From Tritrichomonas musculus (taxonomy: Eukaryota > Parabasalia > Tritrichomonadida > Tritrichomonadidae), in assembly GCA_039105265.1 (NCBI GenBank), contig JAPFFF010000006.1, forward strand, positions 868,001 to 932,000: DNA of 64,000 nt, given 5' to 3'. Position 1 is the stretch's first letter. Every line of letters begins with the position of its first letter. The notes under the pieces are model-generated. The model saw nothing but the letters and a program-made list of their open reading frames with translations. It was not told the origin of the DNA and searched no databases. Below, one piece after another: positions 29,717 to 40,353 of this stretch. The position numbers were made by a program, and so were the translations under genes.

Positions 29717-30526
29717 AAATTCTGAAATTTGAATCCCCCTTTCAAATTAAACTCAATTATTTGAGAGGGGAATGTAAATGCTTTCTAAAACGTTCCAGTA
29801 AATAATTAAGATAATATCATTATTACCATTATATTATTCACTCCAAAGTGGAAATGATATATGATATCTTTTTGAGTGAAAAAAAAGAAATATGGCTATT
29901 ATTAAGATTATTATATTAATTTTCACTAACCTATAGTTTTCTAATCAACCTCAAAATAATGATATATTCAGACCATTTTTATTCATTTTACATATTTACT
30001 TCAGATTTTTAGCTTTTATTATAATTATTTAAAACTTTAATTTATTCCAAGTTTGATATTTTATGTAAAAAACAGTTCTATTACTATATAATGAGTACAC
30101 ATGTATGATATAGATGAGTTAAAAATCTTATTATACATTAAATTATAGTAAAATTAAGAAATGCTTCTTATTTTGTCGATTACTTCTATTAAAAAAGAGA
30201 TTTTTAAATTTTAGCACAGATTCATCAACTCATATGTATTGTTGAAATATAATAGCTATAAAATAAATATTAATATTTAATTCAGATAAGAATAAAGTTT
30301 TGCATAATTTGTTCAATTGATATAATTTTCCATAATATTTTCAAATTATTTCTAATATTATATTAGTAATATTAATAATTTATTTTTAAATGTAATAAGC
30401 TAGTACAAATCAAAATATTCAATAATACATAAAATTGATTTTGTATATTTTACAAATTATATTTTCAATTAAAAATCGGTTATTAAAAACTCTAATGCCA
30501 AAATTTTGAATCAAACGTATTTTGAA
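29717..30526. other. divergent intergenic region, gene-free
   Basis: About 800 bp of AT-rich DNA. A small GC-bearing palindromic patch lies at 29733-29770: CCCCCTTTCAAATTAAACTC, later GAGAGGGG. TAAAACGTTCC is at about 29785. No gene is seen. Confidence 0.5.
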
Positions 30527-31492
30527 ATGGATAATATAGAAAAAGAAATAGATTTCGAGGAACTTTCAAAAGAATATCCATTATTTTTTTCATCTATCCA
30601 TAAAATAAATAAAGGAAGTATTTATCCTTCACCCAAAATTCCCAAGCCAATTTCAGAAGATCCCCAAATATTCTTAGATTATGATGATTATATTCTTGAT
30701 GAACGTATATCAAACCTAGAATTTTACCCCACCGAAGATAGAACAAATAATTCATTGAATAATTTAAAATCTTCTAAATATTCTACAGAAACAATTGTAT
30801 CCCCTACTCCAAGCAAAAGCATGAATATTTCGAAACTTTCATCTGCATTTTCAAAAAAAAGCTTGGCTAACCACCATCAAACATGCTCGAGAAGAAAAAT
30901 AGACAATAATATTTCACATCACAATAACAATATTCAAAACCCTGATTTTTATTTTGATGAAAGTAATAGAAAACATATAATTAATAAAACAAATGATGAT
31001 GAAAATTTCATAGAAACTGGTGTTCAAACATCAAAAAATGTAGCAAAAAAAACAATTAGTAATCAAGCCCCCCCTCCATCTCAATCTCTTCATAGCGGTT
31101 ATCCACTATTTTTTGATTACCAACCAAAGCTTCCACAACGACACCAGAAATTACAAAACGGAACAGAAAAAACTTTCTATCAAAATGGAGATATTTTAAT
31201 TCGTTTTACAAGTGGCAAAGAAAAAATATATCATCAAAACATTATTTTAACAAAGTATAAAAATGGTGACATACTCCAAGAATTTTTAGATGGCTCTACA
31301 GCTTACAAATACACCAATACTGGAACAGTTCAACTTACTTTACCTGATCATACTTCAATTATTCAATATGCAAATGGACAAAGAGAAAAGAGAAATCCTG
31401 AAGGCGAAACTATAGTCAAATTTAGTGATGGAGTGTTTATGAAAATAGATGTCAATGGAAAATGGACAATGATCAAAGCAAATGATTTATGA
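30527..31492 (+). CDS. CPAP/SAS-4 family protein with C-terminal TCP (G-box) domain
   Basis: The product is 321 residues. The N-terminal two thirds are Asn/Ser-rich and poorly conserved. From about residue 208 to 316 there is a run of short beta-hairpin repeats built on NGD/NGxxxxxx motifs: FYQNGDILIRF, KYKNGDILQEF, DGSTAYKYTNTGTVQLTLPD and YANGQREKRNPEGETIVKFSDG. This is the T-complex-protein-10 C-terminal domain of CENPJ/CPAP/SAS-4, which binds STIL/Ana2 and is required for centriole assembly and length. ATG 30527 is the first in-frame ATG; a TTG seven codons earlier is ignored. The protein is much shorter than human CPAP and lacks its long coiled-coil middle. That could reflect reduction or a paralog (TCP10-like). 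Confidence 0.8.
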   Translation: MDNIEKEIDFEELSKEYPLFFSSIHKINKGSIYPSPKIPKPISEDPQIFLDYDDYILDERISNLEFYPTEDRTNNSLNNLKSSKYSTETIVSPTPSKSMNISKLSSAFSKKSLANHHQTCSRRKIDNNISHHNNNIQNPDFYFDESNRKHIINKTNDDENFIETGVQTSKNVAKKTISNQAPPPSQSLHSGYPLFFDYQPKLPQRHQKLQNGTEKTFYQNGDILIRFTSGKEKIYHQNIILTKYKNGDILQEFLDGSTAYKYTNTGTVQLTLPDHTSIIQYANGQREKRNPEGETIVKFSDGVFMKIDVNGKWTMIKANDL

Positions 31493-32810
31493 TTGAAATA
31501 ATTTCCCAATGATTATGGAACTAATATGATTAATATTAATGTTATTGTTATTAATAAAATAAGATTAAAATTCATAATATCTTTTTTTATTTTAATTTAA
31601 GTATCAACCAGCAAACAGAAAATCAAGATCAGATGATTGAACCCGACAAGAGATCATTTATTTAATCAATAAATACAAAATGAAACTCAACTTTTTTTAT
31701 ATATTAAAATTCATATTGATATAGTATATTTATACCCCTTTCTATCAATCTCACATCAAATAAATATAATGATGCATGTGATTTAAAAAATTCCTTTAAT
31801 CAATTGTATATTGAATCAAACAATCGATTTAGAAGCCACAAGAATTGCAAGCACCTTTTATTAGAGCAACAATACTTAAAAGTTCTAAAGATCCTTCATG
31901 ATAATGTCAAATTACATTTCTTTTTTGAAATTTAAACTTTACAATTTAAAAGTAATGTAGATCAAGCAATATTACTGAGTTTAAATTTTAAATGAAATGA
32001 AATTAATTTAAAATCATGAATAATTAATAGATTTGGTAAATTTAAACTATAAAATAAGATTACAGTAAGATCTAAAAAAAGTTTTTATCATTCGCAAGTT
32101 TGTTAAAGAAATGTTGTTTGTATTCTTTGGAAACATTAGATATAAACTTCAATAAACTTTTTTTTTATTGTAAATGCAATATCCAATGAAGTTACTCTTC
32201 GATTTAAATTAAGGTGAATACATTTGTCAATTTTTGCAATAAGCTAAAGATAAATGAGATCGCCTAAAGGATTTTCATATGTGATTATTTCGTAAACAAT
32301 AATGTCAAATAAATATCCTAGATTTATTGTATTTGCAATTTTTCAAATTTTCAAGAGTCGTATTAAGAATCGTGCCAAAATAATCGCAAAATAAATCATT
32401 TAATATGATTTCAACTCTTTGACTTTCAATTTTGGATAGTCCCAAATTAGCGATTTTGGATAAACTGAGCGAGCTAATAAGACTATTTCTGATACTATTC
32501 TTAAATAATCAATAATAATGCATCATTCAATATTGAATCTTTGTAAATAATTTGGCGTAAGTTATGGAATAAACTAAACTCAATTCCGAAATTTTCACCT
32601 CCTTTGGGTTATTTTTCGATATATCTCAATTAAAAAAATATTACAAAATTAATTTTATTATAAATATAATTTACATAATAAAATATATAACTAATTAATC
32701 AAAAATAAAATATATAAATGATTATTTAATAAGATTTTATCCTTTTAAATTGAATGAAACGTGAAAATTAAAAAACTTAGTTTATTTTGAGATTAATAAT
32801 TCAAATTTGA
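31493..32810. other. 1.3-kb gene-poor region
   Basis: AT-rich. On the minus strand around 32330-32480 there is a modest stretch that reads like protein (SLSKIANLGLSKIESQRVEI) before stops. I cannot assign it to a family. It may be an eroded gene or chance. No repeats or RNA genes are recognised. Confidence 0.4.
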
Positions 32811-32819
32811 AAGGTTTAT

Positions 32820-35800
32820 GCAAAATCCACATTAGATATAATTAATCCAATTAGCTCACAACAAACTCCATCTTTTAAAATTTCGCCCGAAGAGAATGAA
32901 AAAAGTATAGATGATCAAAAATCAATAACAATAAAATTTAGTTTAGCATTTATTAGTTGGTTCAATATTGCAAAAAGAAAAAAACATTTTAAAATCATCA
33001 GCGATATAATTACAAAGAGGCATGAACTTTATGTTAATCAGATCACTTTAAATTCTTTTAAAAAAAATGTTCGAATTAGCAAAATATGTCAGGTTTATTC
33101 TTATATTAAAATCCAAGAGAAACCGAGTTTAGCTCTCTTTTTCCTTTCAATTATTCGAAAAGATAGTATGAATGAACTTTTATCACATTCTTTTTATGAA
33201 TGGTTATCATATATACGAAGAAGAAGACATTGGAATCAATTTGTTTTTGAAAATATTGCACAATCTACATATGAGCCAATAAAAAGAAAATGCTTAACCA
33301 TTTTTCAAAAAAAAAAAATCGTTGAAACTTTACCGGCTTTTAATTGGATGCCAAAACAGTTTATGCATGAATCTCTTCGCATTTATAATAAGATTTCAGA
33401 AGGAGAAATTGAAGGAAGTGATATGTTTTTGATTTTGAGCAACGAGAGAAATTATGTTGAGATTCAGCAAAAAGAGAGAGAACTGAGTTTATTAAAGCAA
33501 GTTCGAGATTTGTTTTTTGAAAATTGGAAAGCAGACAACTTTGATCAATCTTTATTTTTGAGAATCGTGACAATTTTTACACTTAAAAAACATCAAGAGA
33601 ATTATCTAAATGAAATGAATATCGATACAAAAATTATAAATCATTATAAACACATTATTTCATTTTTTCGCCAAAACAAAATTTTGTCTGAATCAAAAAT
33701 TATGCATGGTTTAAAATTAATCCAAGAAAATAACAAAAGATCACTTATAAATAGAAATCTTTTAATGCAGCGTAACCAACTTATTTATGATTCAAAAAAT
33801 TTAATAATTGCAAATAAAAAAATAGAGTCTTACTTCAAAGTTCTCATTCCAATTTTTCTATATTTGACAAATGGTGAATCAAATGATGAGTTAAACTTCA
33901 TCAATTTTGGTGATATAACATCAAAGCCTCCTGATTTTTCAAAAACAATTTTAAAGATTCATAATATTATTAAATTGGACAAAGAAAAAATAAGTAAAAT
34001 TTCCCAAAAAATAGTGTCTGCAAACAGATTTGCAAGCGAAAAAGAGATTATCGTTGAAGAAAACGCGTCAAAAACTGAATTGGATAAAATTGCAACCAAT
34101 CAAAGAAACCAAGAAATTGTAGATTCAAAAAATCAAACTCTGGATTCAAATTTAAAAAATGATACAAATTCAAATGGTATTAATAAATCAGCTGAAACAG
34201 GTCAAAATTGTGAAAATTGTTATGATTTAATTAAAGAAAGACAAGACAACTTGAAAAGAAGTCAAAATGCTTTGCTGACAATTCGAAACTATATTAATTC
34301 ATCAGCACCTATCACTCCAGGTTTTTCTAATGTTGTTATGCATTCAGTTGGCGTTCTTGATGACATCGATAATCAAAATTTTGCAGAAAAATACAAAATT
34401 TACCTCGAAATACTTTTTGGTAAAAGACCTAGTGAAGTTAACGATAAATATATTAAAAACATGAGAAATAAACTTATAAATGACTTCAATTCAAGAAAAT
34501 CATCAAATTATACTCTTGGTTTTGAAACTCGATCTCTACAGCTTCCAATTACACCAGCAATAGAAAAATATAGAGATGAGCATAAAAAAATATCAGAAAT
34601 TTCTTCTAAGAGAACAAAAAAGTCTCCTCTTCAAGAAAAATTCCAAAAATATAAAGTTTTATTTACTGGTGAATATGATGAAGATGAAACCGAAAGTGAA
34701 AGTGATAGTGTTTTAAAAGATGACCTAAAAGAAGAAGAATCTTATATTAATGATGAATTTAATCATAATGATGAATGTAATCATAATGATGAATGTAATC
34801 ATAATAATGAATTTAATCATAATAATGAATTTAATCATAATAATGAATTTAATCATAATAATGAATTTAATCATAATAATGAATTTAATCATAATAATGA
34901 ATATAATGATGCTGACTCTTACAATCATAATTTCAATGAATTACAAGATAATAATAATAATGAAAATGAAATGCATCATAATCAACAAAATAATGATCAG
35001 CATCAATTTGATGATAAATTACCAATTAATAGCAATATTCAAAATAGTGATGAGCAACTTATAGATAATAATTATAAAAGTATAACAGATAATCACAATC
35101 AAAACCCAGAAAATTTAAATTCATTTAAAGAAGAGATGCACAATGATCCTTTTCAACCTCTTAATTTTACTAAAAAAGATGATTTTTCTGTTAAAAAAGT
35201 GGTTTTCCACATATCTGACAAATTTGCTCCAAAAGAAAATGATGAAGAAATTCTAGTTGAAATTGATTCAAATGAATTCCCTCTTGAAGTAAAAGAAGAT
35301 ATCTTAAATAACGAAAATACAAAACGCAATACAAATTGCTACAAAAAAAGAGCAAAATTCCAATCTGCAAATCATCAAACCCAATTAAAATCCAAATATC
35401 AGACAACAGATAATAAATCGAGTCCTCTTTCGGGATTACTTTATACTGGAGGAAATGAAAAGCAAAAAAAAAGTAAAAAAATCAATTTGAGCAAATCTAC
35501 TCCTTTAAAAAGTACACCTAAAATCGCAAAGCCATCGATTTCCTCTATTTCTCCAATGTCGTCAATTGATGAATCAAAGGTTGTATCGTTTGCAGGAGGA
35601 GGACGTGGAATTGGTTCAAGGAAGCCATCTAATTTTGTAAATGTTAGAATATCGAATTCGAAGAGATATTCTGCAATGATGCCGATCACTCCAATACAAC
35701 CTCTCATTAGCAATAAAAGTCAAGAGAGCGTTGCTTGTAGTGGTGGCAGTATCATTATTAATCATTATAGAGAAATAAAGCCGTTAAATTCTAGTAGTTT

Positions 35801-36308
35801 ACTTAATACAAAAAGTGGAAATCATACTAACCCTTTAACTCAATCCAGAAATGAATCTCAAAGCCATCAAGGTAATTTGACTATACCAAACAATCATCCT
35901 GATTCTAATCCAAAGATAAAAATATCAAACTTAACTGTATCACATAATAATGATAATAAAACGAATGAACCTAGTCTCATAAGATTCAACCAAATTGTTT
36001 CTGAATCTTTCGAACATGATAGCGATAATAAAAATAGCAATTTGGATTTTGGTAGCTTCGATGATAATATTAATAGATCATTTTCAAATAGCAATGATGT
36101 TTATAATTATTTTGATTTTAATTCAAAAGAAAATTATGAAAATCAGGAGTTCTGTTCAAGAAACCAAGATTACATTAAGGATTCAGATCAAAATGATCAA
36201 ATTTGTAATTTGACTGACAATGAGCTTGATGAAATGATTCAATTTCTTCCACTTCTGGTTTCTGAAGAAGAAATCGATGAAATACTTCACATTACACCAA
36301 AAAAATAA
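32820..36308 (+). CDS. large Asn-rich protein with FxxW-R-H motifs; 5' end lacks an in-frame ATG
   Basis: The first ATG in frame is 33168, giving 1046 residues. However, the same frame is open and protein-like back to TGA 32808-32810, about 116 further codons with no ATG. That extension carries SLAFISWFNIAKRKKHFKII, matching FYEWLSYIRRRRHWNQF just after the ATG: F-x2-W, then basic cluster, then H-[FW]. Such spaced FxxW helices recall centrin-binding Sfi1 repeats, but only weakly. The nearest ATG (32818) is in another frame and hits TAG after five codons, so one base shift there would give an intact start. An upstream exon is the alternative, though I see no trichomonad GTAYGT or ACTAAC-CACAG signals. 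The middle and C-terminal parts are low-complexity and charged. It ends 80 bp from TAF1, tail to tail. Function is unknown. Confidence 0.65.
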   Translation, partial: AKSTLDIINPISSQQTPSFKISPEENEKSIDDQKSITIKFSLAFISWFNIAKRKKHFKIISDIITKRHELYVNQITLNSFKKNVRISKICQVYSYIKIQEKPSLALFFLSIIRKDSMNELLSHSFYEWLSYIRRRRHWNQFVFENIAQSTYEPIKRKCLTIFQKKKIVETLPAFNWMPKQFMHESLRIYNKISEGEIEGSDMFLILSNERNYVEIQQKERELSLLKQVRDLFFENWKADNFDQSLFLRIVTIFTLKKHQENYLNEMNIDTKIINHYKHIISFFRQNKILSESKIMHGLKLIQENNKRSLINRNLLMQRNQLIYDSKNLIIANKKIESYFKVLIPIFLYLTNGESNDELNFINFGDITSKPPDFSKTILKIHNIIKLDKEKISKISQKIVSANRFASEKEIIVEENASKTELDKIATNQRNQEIVDSKNQTLDSNLKNDTNSNGINKSAETGQNCENCYDLIKERQDNLKRSQNALLTIRNYINSSAPITPGFSNVVMHSVGVLDDIDNQNFAEKYKIYLEILFGKRPSEVNDKYIKNMRNKLINDFNSRKSSNYTLGFETRSLQLPITPAIEKYRDEHKKISEISSKRTKKSPLQEKFQKYKVLFTGEYDEDETESESDSVLKDDLKEEESYINDEFNHNDECNHNDECNHNNEFNHNNEFNHNNEFNHNNEFNHNNEFNHNNEYNDADSYNHNFNELQDNNNNENEMHHNQQNNDQHQFDDKLPINSNIQNSDEQLIDNNYKSITDNHNQNPENLNSFKEEMHNDPFQPLNFTKKDDFSVKKVVFHISDKFAPKENDEEILVEIDSNEFPLEVKEDILNNENTKRNTNCYKKRAKFQSANHQTQLKSKYQTTDNKSSPLSGLLYTGGNEKQKKSKKINLSKSTPLKSTPKIAKPSISSISPMSSIDESKVVSFAGGGRGIGSRKPSNFVNVRISNSKRYSAMMPITPIQPLISNKSQESVACSGGSIIINHYREIKPLNSSSLLNTKSGNHTNPLTQSRNESQSHQGNLTIPNNHPDSNPKIKISNLTVSHNNDNKTNEPSLIRFNQIVSESFEHDSDNKNSNLDFGSFDDNINRSFSNSNDVYNYFDFNSKENYENQEFCSRNQDYIKDSDQNDQICNLTDNELDEMIQFLPLLVSEEEIDEILHITPKK
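34749..34910 (+). repeat. 18-bp tandem repeat encoding NNEFNH
   Basis: Nine in-frame 18-bp units read NDEFNH, NDECNH twice, NNEFNH five times, and NNEYND. The five identical central units suggest recent slippage. The unit keeps the reading frame. Confidence 0.95.
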
Positions 36309-36388
36309 TTATATTAAATAATGTTTGAATGTATGAATGAATAAAAAAAAACACTTTATTTAAACATGACTCTATATAATAAAATAAA

Positions 36389-39300
36389 TCATTTTGCTGA
36401 TGGATTTTTTTCAGCACTTTTTTTGGAATGTAAATTAAGAGCTCTTTTCTTTCTTTGTTCTTCATATTTGGAAATAATATAATTATTTTCCACCTTATTC
36501 TTAAATTCTGAATATAATTCTTCAGCTTTTTTGGTTAAAGAAGGATCTTTATCTTTATAATAATCTATATAGTAATCAGATAATTGTTTAAGATCTTTCA
36601 TAAAATCAGAAACCGATTTAAAGCCGTGATTTTCTCCTTTCATAGCCATGGCTTTCAACGATGGTGCCTGCTGATCCTTAGTGAAATAAAATTGTGGAAA
36701 CAAATCTTTTCCACTATCTTCTAAAATTTTCTTTAGTTCATCATTAAAAATATGATTTCCCTTTTTCTTCTGAGGTTGACCTGATGATTTCGATTTTGAA
36801 GAACTTTTTGAAGATTTTGATGATGATGATGCTGATGTTGAAGTTGATGAAGTAGAAGAGAAAACTTTTTCACTTTTTGGATGACTACTGAAGCCATAAT
36901 AGTCTGAAGTATGATTTGAATTTTTGTAATTTTCGTATTGCCTTCTCGCATCATTTATATAATCAACGACATCCGGTGTAAGTTGGAATCTAAACTGCCC
37001 ATTTGAATCTTCATGAACGAGTAAAAATGTATGAGATGGAATATAGCCTAAACAATTGCAATTAGCATTCTTTGACTTTTTGTGATTTCTTCTTCGAAGC
37101 TTGTCTTGAATTTGTTTCTTCCTCTCAGCAAGGATCGACTCTTCGAAGTTCAATACTTGTGATCCAATGTCAGTAAATACATTTGGTCTTTTTCTTGTTT
37201 CTTCAATTTCATGAGGAGATCTTATCCATTCAACTTTAACATCGACACCTGTCGTATTCAAAGAAACTCGAATTAATTTGACAACAGGTCTCATTTGTGT
37301 GGTTTCAGGATCAAATCCATAAGCAGCCCAATCAATTTTAGTTGGATATGTGCATATTCCGTATGGAACTAATTCTTTAGGATCTCCAGAACTTTGAAAT
37401 TTTGGCTTTGTTGCTTTTGAGGCGCCGCTTTTATCTTCTTCTTGACTTGGTTCTTCATTATCAAACAAATCTTCATCTTCGTCTTCATCTTCATCTCGCT
37501 GATCATTATGCATCAGCTCGATTTCAAGTTCATCCAGAATGTTTCCATCATCAAAATCACCTTTTTCAATGTTGTTTTCTTCTGGTGTCGAAATGAAATT
37601 AAGGTTCGATTCAAAAGTTTGCTGATATTGTTGTTTATATTTTTTGAGACTTTCTTTGTAGCCATTACGCGACCCACGTGCGTAAATAAGAGTATCTTCT
37701 GTGTTAGGATTATCTTGAAATTTTCTTGTTTGAAATTCTCTCAAAACACCCACTTTTTTCCATCGGCTCATTGTTTTTAGGTCTTCACGAGTGACACCAG
37801 CTGCTGATAAGTTTTGATCAAGCTCAGCAAGTGATAATGTTCTAAGATCTGCCTTTGTGCCGACTAACTTACGCTTGTTTTGTTGGGCTTGTTCAGGATT
37901 CTCAATCTTTTGTCGTCTACTCTTCTTTCGAACAACATATTCTCCATCAGCATTTTGCATTTCAATTGCATTTGATTGGAAAGCACCAGTGAAGCTTGTT
38001 GTTTTCGCCCATGGCGTTTTCATCAATTCAAGTTCGATTTTTTCAGCAATCAGTTTGGTTCGTTCACCACTTAATTTTTTGATTTGCATGTATAAGCGTG
38101 GTGAGGAGGTAAGAAGATTAACTCCATTTTGTCTTAACCGCCATTTTCCAACGAGCATTGATTGATACCGACAAACTTTTTCTGGAGTAACTTCTAATTG
38201 ATTGAATTCTGATTCTAAATTTATAGTCGAATTTGGCTTAAATTTCCAAAAACCATTACCTTGTTCTCTATTAAATTCGGCATATTTTTTCAAAATCTTA
38301 CGAAGTTTTTGATCATTGGCATCTGGAAAATATGAATGTTGAATTTGTGTAACTTGAACTTGATCCCTGCGTTTAAACTCTGATGTGCCTCGGAATATGT
38401 TGATTAAAATGGCATTCATAAAACTCTCTTGGAATTTTTGGGTAACTTTAGCTGATGGTGTCATAACTTCTTTCAATGGTTCAAGCATACCAGCGCAAAA
38501 TATTGAATCAAATCGGCGGATATAAAATTTTTGATGAAACCTGTCTTTAATTAATAGAAAATCTGTCTTGTTTTGATTATGCTTAGCGATTGGCATACGA
38601 TATAAAGGGCAGTAAATTGATTGAATTGGCTTATTTCTGGGTAATTGAGCAATAAAAGGAGATTGTTCATTTGGCTCGAGGATTTTTAATGTTTTGAAAT
38701 CTTCGTTAATCTTTGGAATATCGTTTTCACTTTCTTTAAACCAATATGTGATTAATAAAGAATTCATACCAACATTTAAAACGAAAGGTGGATTTTCAAC
38801 GGTATGTTCAATAACATAAACGTCGCCATGTTTCGCACTCAAACTTTCAACAGAATTTATAAATGGACTATCATCTTTGATTTGCTTTACAGCTGGAAGA
38901 TATGTTATTGTCATTTCTGTTTTTAATGGAGCATTATATGCTGGATGGTGAAAATTCTCAAAATCAGTAATATTAGGTTCAACAAGCTCAAGAGAAAGAG
39001 CTGGTTCTGAATTATGAATATTTTGGTCTTCATTTGTTTGTGTATTAGATTGCATTGGAGAATAAAAGTTTGGGACTTTACTAAGGAGATTAAGATTATT
39101 CCATTCACGAATAGTATTTTTGCTTGATTCGCTTATATCAGTTTCTGTGAAGGAAATATATTTATCGCTTCGATCAAGAATGAGTGGAACATTTGTAATT
39201 TTATTGATATCCCATATAACAGACCATTGTCCATGGTCAACAAGTTTACTATAATAAATATCATCTGATAATAGGACTGGTGCTTTTAACGATGATGAAG

Positions 39301-39895
39301 TACTAATTATTGATTTTCCTAATTGTGGCATAATTTGTTTCTGGTGTATAAACTGATTATGATCCTCTTCAGTTTTCTTTTTTTCTTCGATTTTCTTCTT
39401 CTCTAATAATTCAATTTGGTTTTCAACATCTACTAAACGTAATATTGGATTTGATATTGACCTACCTTGTCTGCTTTCATGGGTTGATCTGGGAATTTGA
39501 ATTTTTCTTTGATTTGTTGTCTTTGAGTCAGGTGCCTTTTTAGTTGAAAACGGAATAATTTGAATTGGAAGTTCATTGGCCAAATTAAAAGATGGAAATT
39601 TTTTGATTTCTGAATCTGTTTTTTTTTTGTTTGATGATTCGGTTAACTTCTGGCTCTGAGCTGAAAAAGTTTTTGATCTATTCGTTTTTGATGCATGGTG
39701 AATTTTATGTGCTGGAATAAATGGTTGGTTTCGTTGATCAGGAACTTGTTTTGGAGTGTTTTTTCTTGTTGAACGTGAAGTTTTGCGAACTTGTGAACTT
39801 TTGCGCCATTGATCTACTTTATATAAAAAATCTTGTTGGATATCTGAGGCGGATTGATCTCCAGCGCAAATAGCATCAGAGATCTTAAAATTCAT
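36389..39895 (-). CDS. TAF1: TAF1, largest TFIID subunit homolog
   Basis: The product is 1168 residues. The central TAF1-specific domain (DUF3591, about 355-770) is clear. It has KHGDVYVIEHTVENPPFVLN followed by VGMNSLL, then TDFLLIKDRFHQKFYIR, TPEKVCRYQSMLVGKWRLRQ, TPWAKTTSFTGAF, GTKADLRTLSLAEL, LKTMSRWKKVGVLREF and YARGSRNGYKE. Each parallels human TAF1. TAF1 scaffolds TFIID and contacts promoter DNA and TAF7. The C-terminus has a charged region with conserved-looking WIRSPHEIEETRKRPNVF, a Ser/Lys-rich tract (about 1040-1080) and no bromodomains. The N-terminal 200 residues are basic and low-complexity rather than an evident TBP-binding TAND. A recognisable TAF1 implies a TFIID-like complex in this organism. 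Confidence 0.9.
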   Translation of the reverse strand: MNFKISDAICAGDQSASDIQQDFLYKVDQWRKSSQVRKTSRSTRKNTPKQVPDQRNQPFIPAHKIHHASKTNRSKTFSAQSQKLTESSNKKKTDSEIKKFPSFNLANELPIQIIPFSTKKAPDSKTTNQRKIQIPRSTHESRQGRSISNPILRLVDVENQIELLEKKKIEEKKKTEEDHNQFIHQKQIMPQLGKSIISTSSSLKAPVLLSDDIYYSKLVDHGQWSVIWDINKITNVPLILDRSDKYISFTETDISESSKNTIREWNNLNLLSKVPNFYSPMQSNTQTNEDQNIHNSEPALSLELVEPNITDFENFHHPAYNAPLKTEMTITYLPAVKQIKDDSPFINSVESLSAKHGDVYVIEHTVENPPFVLNVGMNSLLITYWFKESENDIPKINEDFKTLKILEPNEQSPFIAQLPRNKPIQSIYCPLYRMPIAKHNQNKTDFLLIKDRFHQKFYIRRFDSIFCAGMLEPLKEVMTPSAKVTQKFQESFMNAILINIFRGTSEFKRRDQVQVTQIQHSYFPDANDQKLRKILKKYAEFNREQGNGFWKFKPNSTINLESEFNQLEVTPEKVCRYQSMLVGKWRLRQNGVNLLTSSPRLYMQIKKLSGERTKLIAEKIELELMKTPWAKTTSFTGAFQSNAIEMQNADGEYVVRKKSRRQKIENPEQAQQNKRKLVGTKADLRTLSLAELDQNLSAAGVTREDLKTMSRWKKVGVLREFQTRKFQDNPNTEDTLIYARGSRNGYKESLKKYKQQYQQTFESNLNFISTPEENNIEKGDFDDGNILDELEIELMHNDQRDEDEDEDEDLFDNEEPSQEEDKSGASKATKPKFQSSGDPKELVPYGICTYPTKIDWAAYGFDPETTQMRPVVKLIRVSLNTTGVDVKVEWIRSPHEIEETRKRPNVFTDIGSQVLNFEESILAERKKQIQDKLRRRNHKKSKNANCNCLGYIPSHTFLLVHEDSNGQFRFQLTPDVVDYINDARRQYENYKNSNHTSDYYGFSSHPKSEKVFSSTSSTSTSASSSSKSSKSSSKSKSSGQPQKKKGNHIFNDELKKILEDSGKDLFPQFYFTKDQQAPSLKAMAMKGENHGFKSVSDFMKDLKQLSDYYIDYYKDKDPSLTKKAEELYSEFKNKVENNYIISKYEEQRKKRALNLHSKKSAEKNPSAK

Positions 39896-40353
39896 TTGAT
39901 GATGAAAAAATTATTTCATAGAATATTTTTTCAAACGATTAAATTGCTTTCAAATTCGAATATTTTACTTCATTATTTATTTCATCATGTCATAAAATAG
40001 TTTAACAAAAAAATGAATTTTTAGAAAGATTGATAAGAAATGTTTAGGCCTCCACTTTGTATGATATTTAGTTTTTTGTTTAGACAATTGATTAAATCAT
40101 ATATATTTTTAAGAATTATATCAAAGCCCATTTGCACTTAAAAAAAAAGCAGCATTGAATAGCAAAACATCATTTGTACAAAGAAAAAAAGGTATACCTA
40201 AATTTTTTGGAAAACACGAAATTATTTTAATTTAAGATAGCAGATAGTATGGTTAGGATCATAAAAATTTATTAAATATACATAAAAAAAAACATATAAA
40301 TTAAGGAATAAGCAAAGAAAGCCTATCGCAAATGTGTATCTATGCAAATCGAT
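39896..40353. other. intergenic DNA upstream of TAF1
   Basis: AT-rich, with no gene seen. AATCGTTTG (TAF1 strand), about 40 bases from the start, is a weak Myb-like string. Confidence 0.45.

Noticed and set aside
32700-32820. Intron joining an upstream exon to the gene at 32820
   Set aside because: I could not find GTAYGT-type donor or ACTAAC...CACAG-type acceptor strings as known for trichomonad introns, so a start-region frameshift is the simpler reading, though not proven.
34749-34910. CRISPR-like array
   Set aside because: The 18-bp units are contiguous without spacers, in frame within a coding region, and the genome looks eukaryotic.
34725-35064. Met/Ile-rich frames on both strands around 34.75-34.91 kb
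   Set aside because: They are shadows of the 18-bp NNEFNH repeat in other frames.
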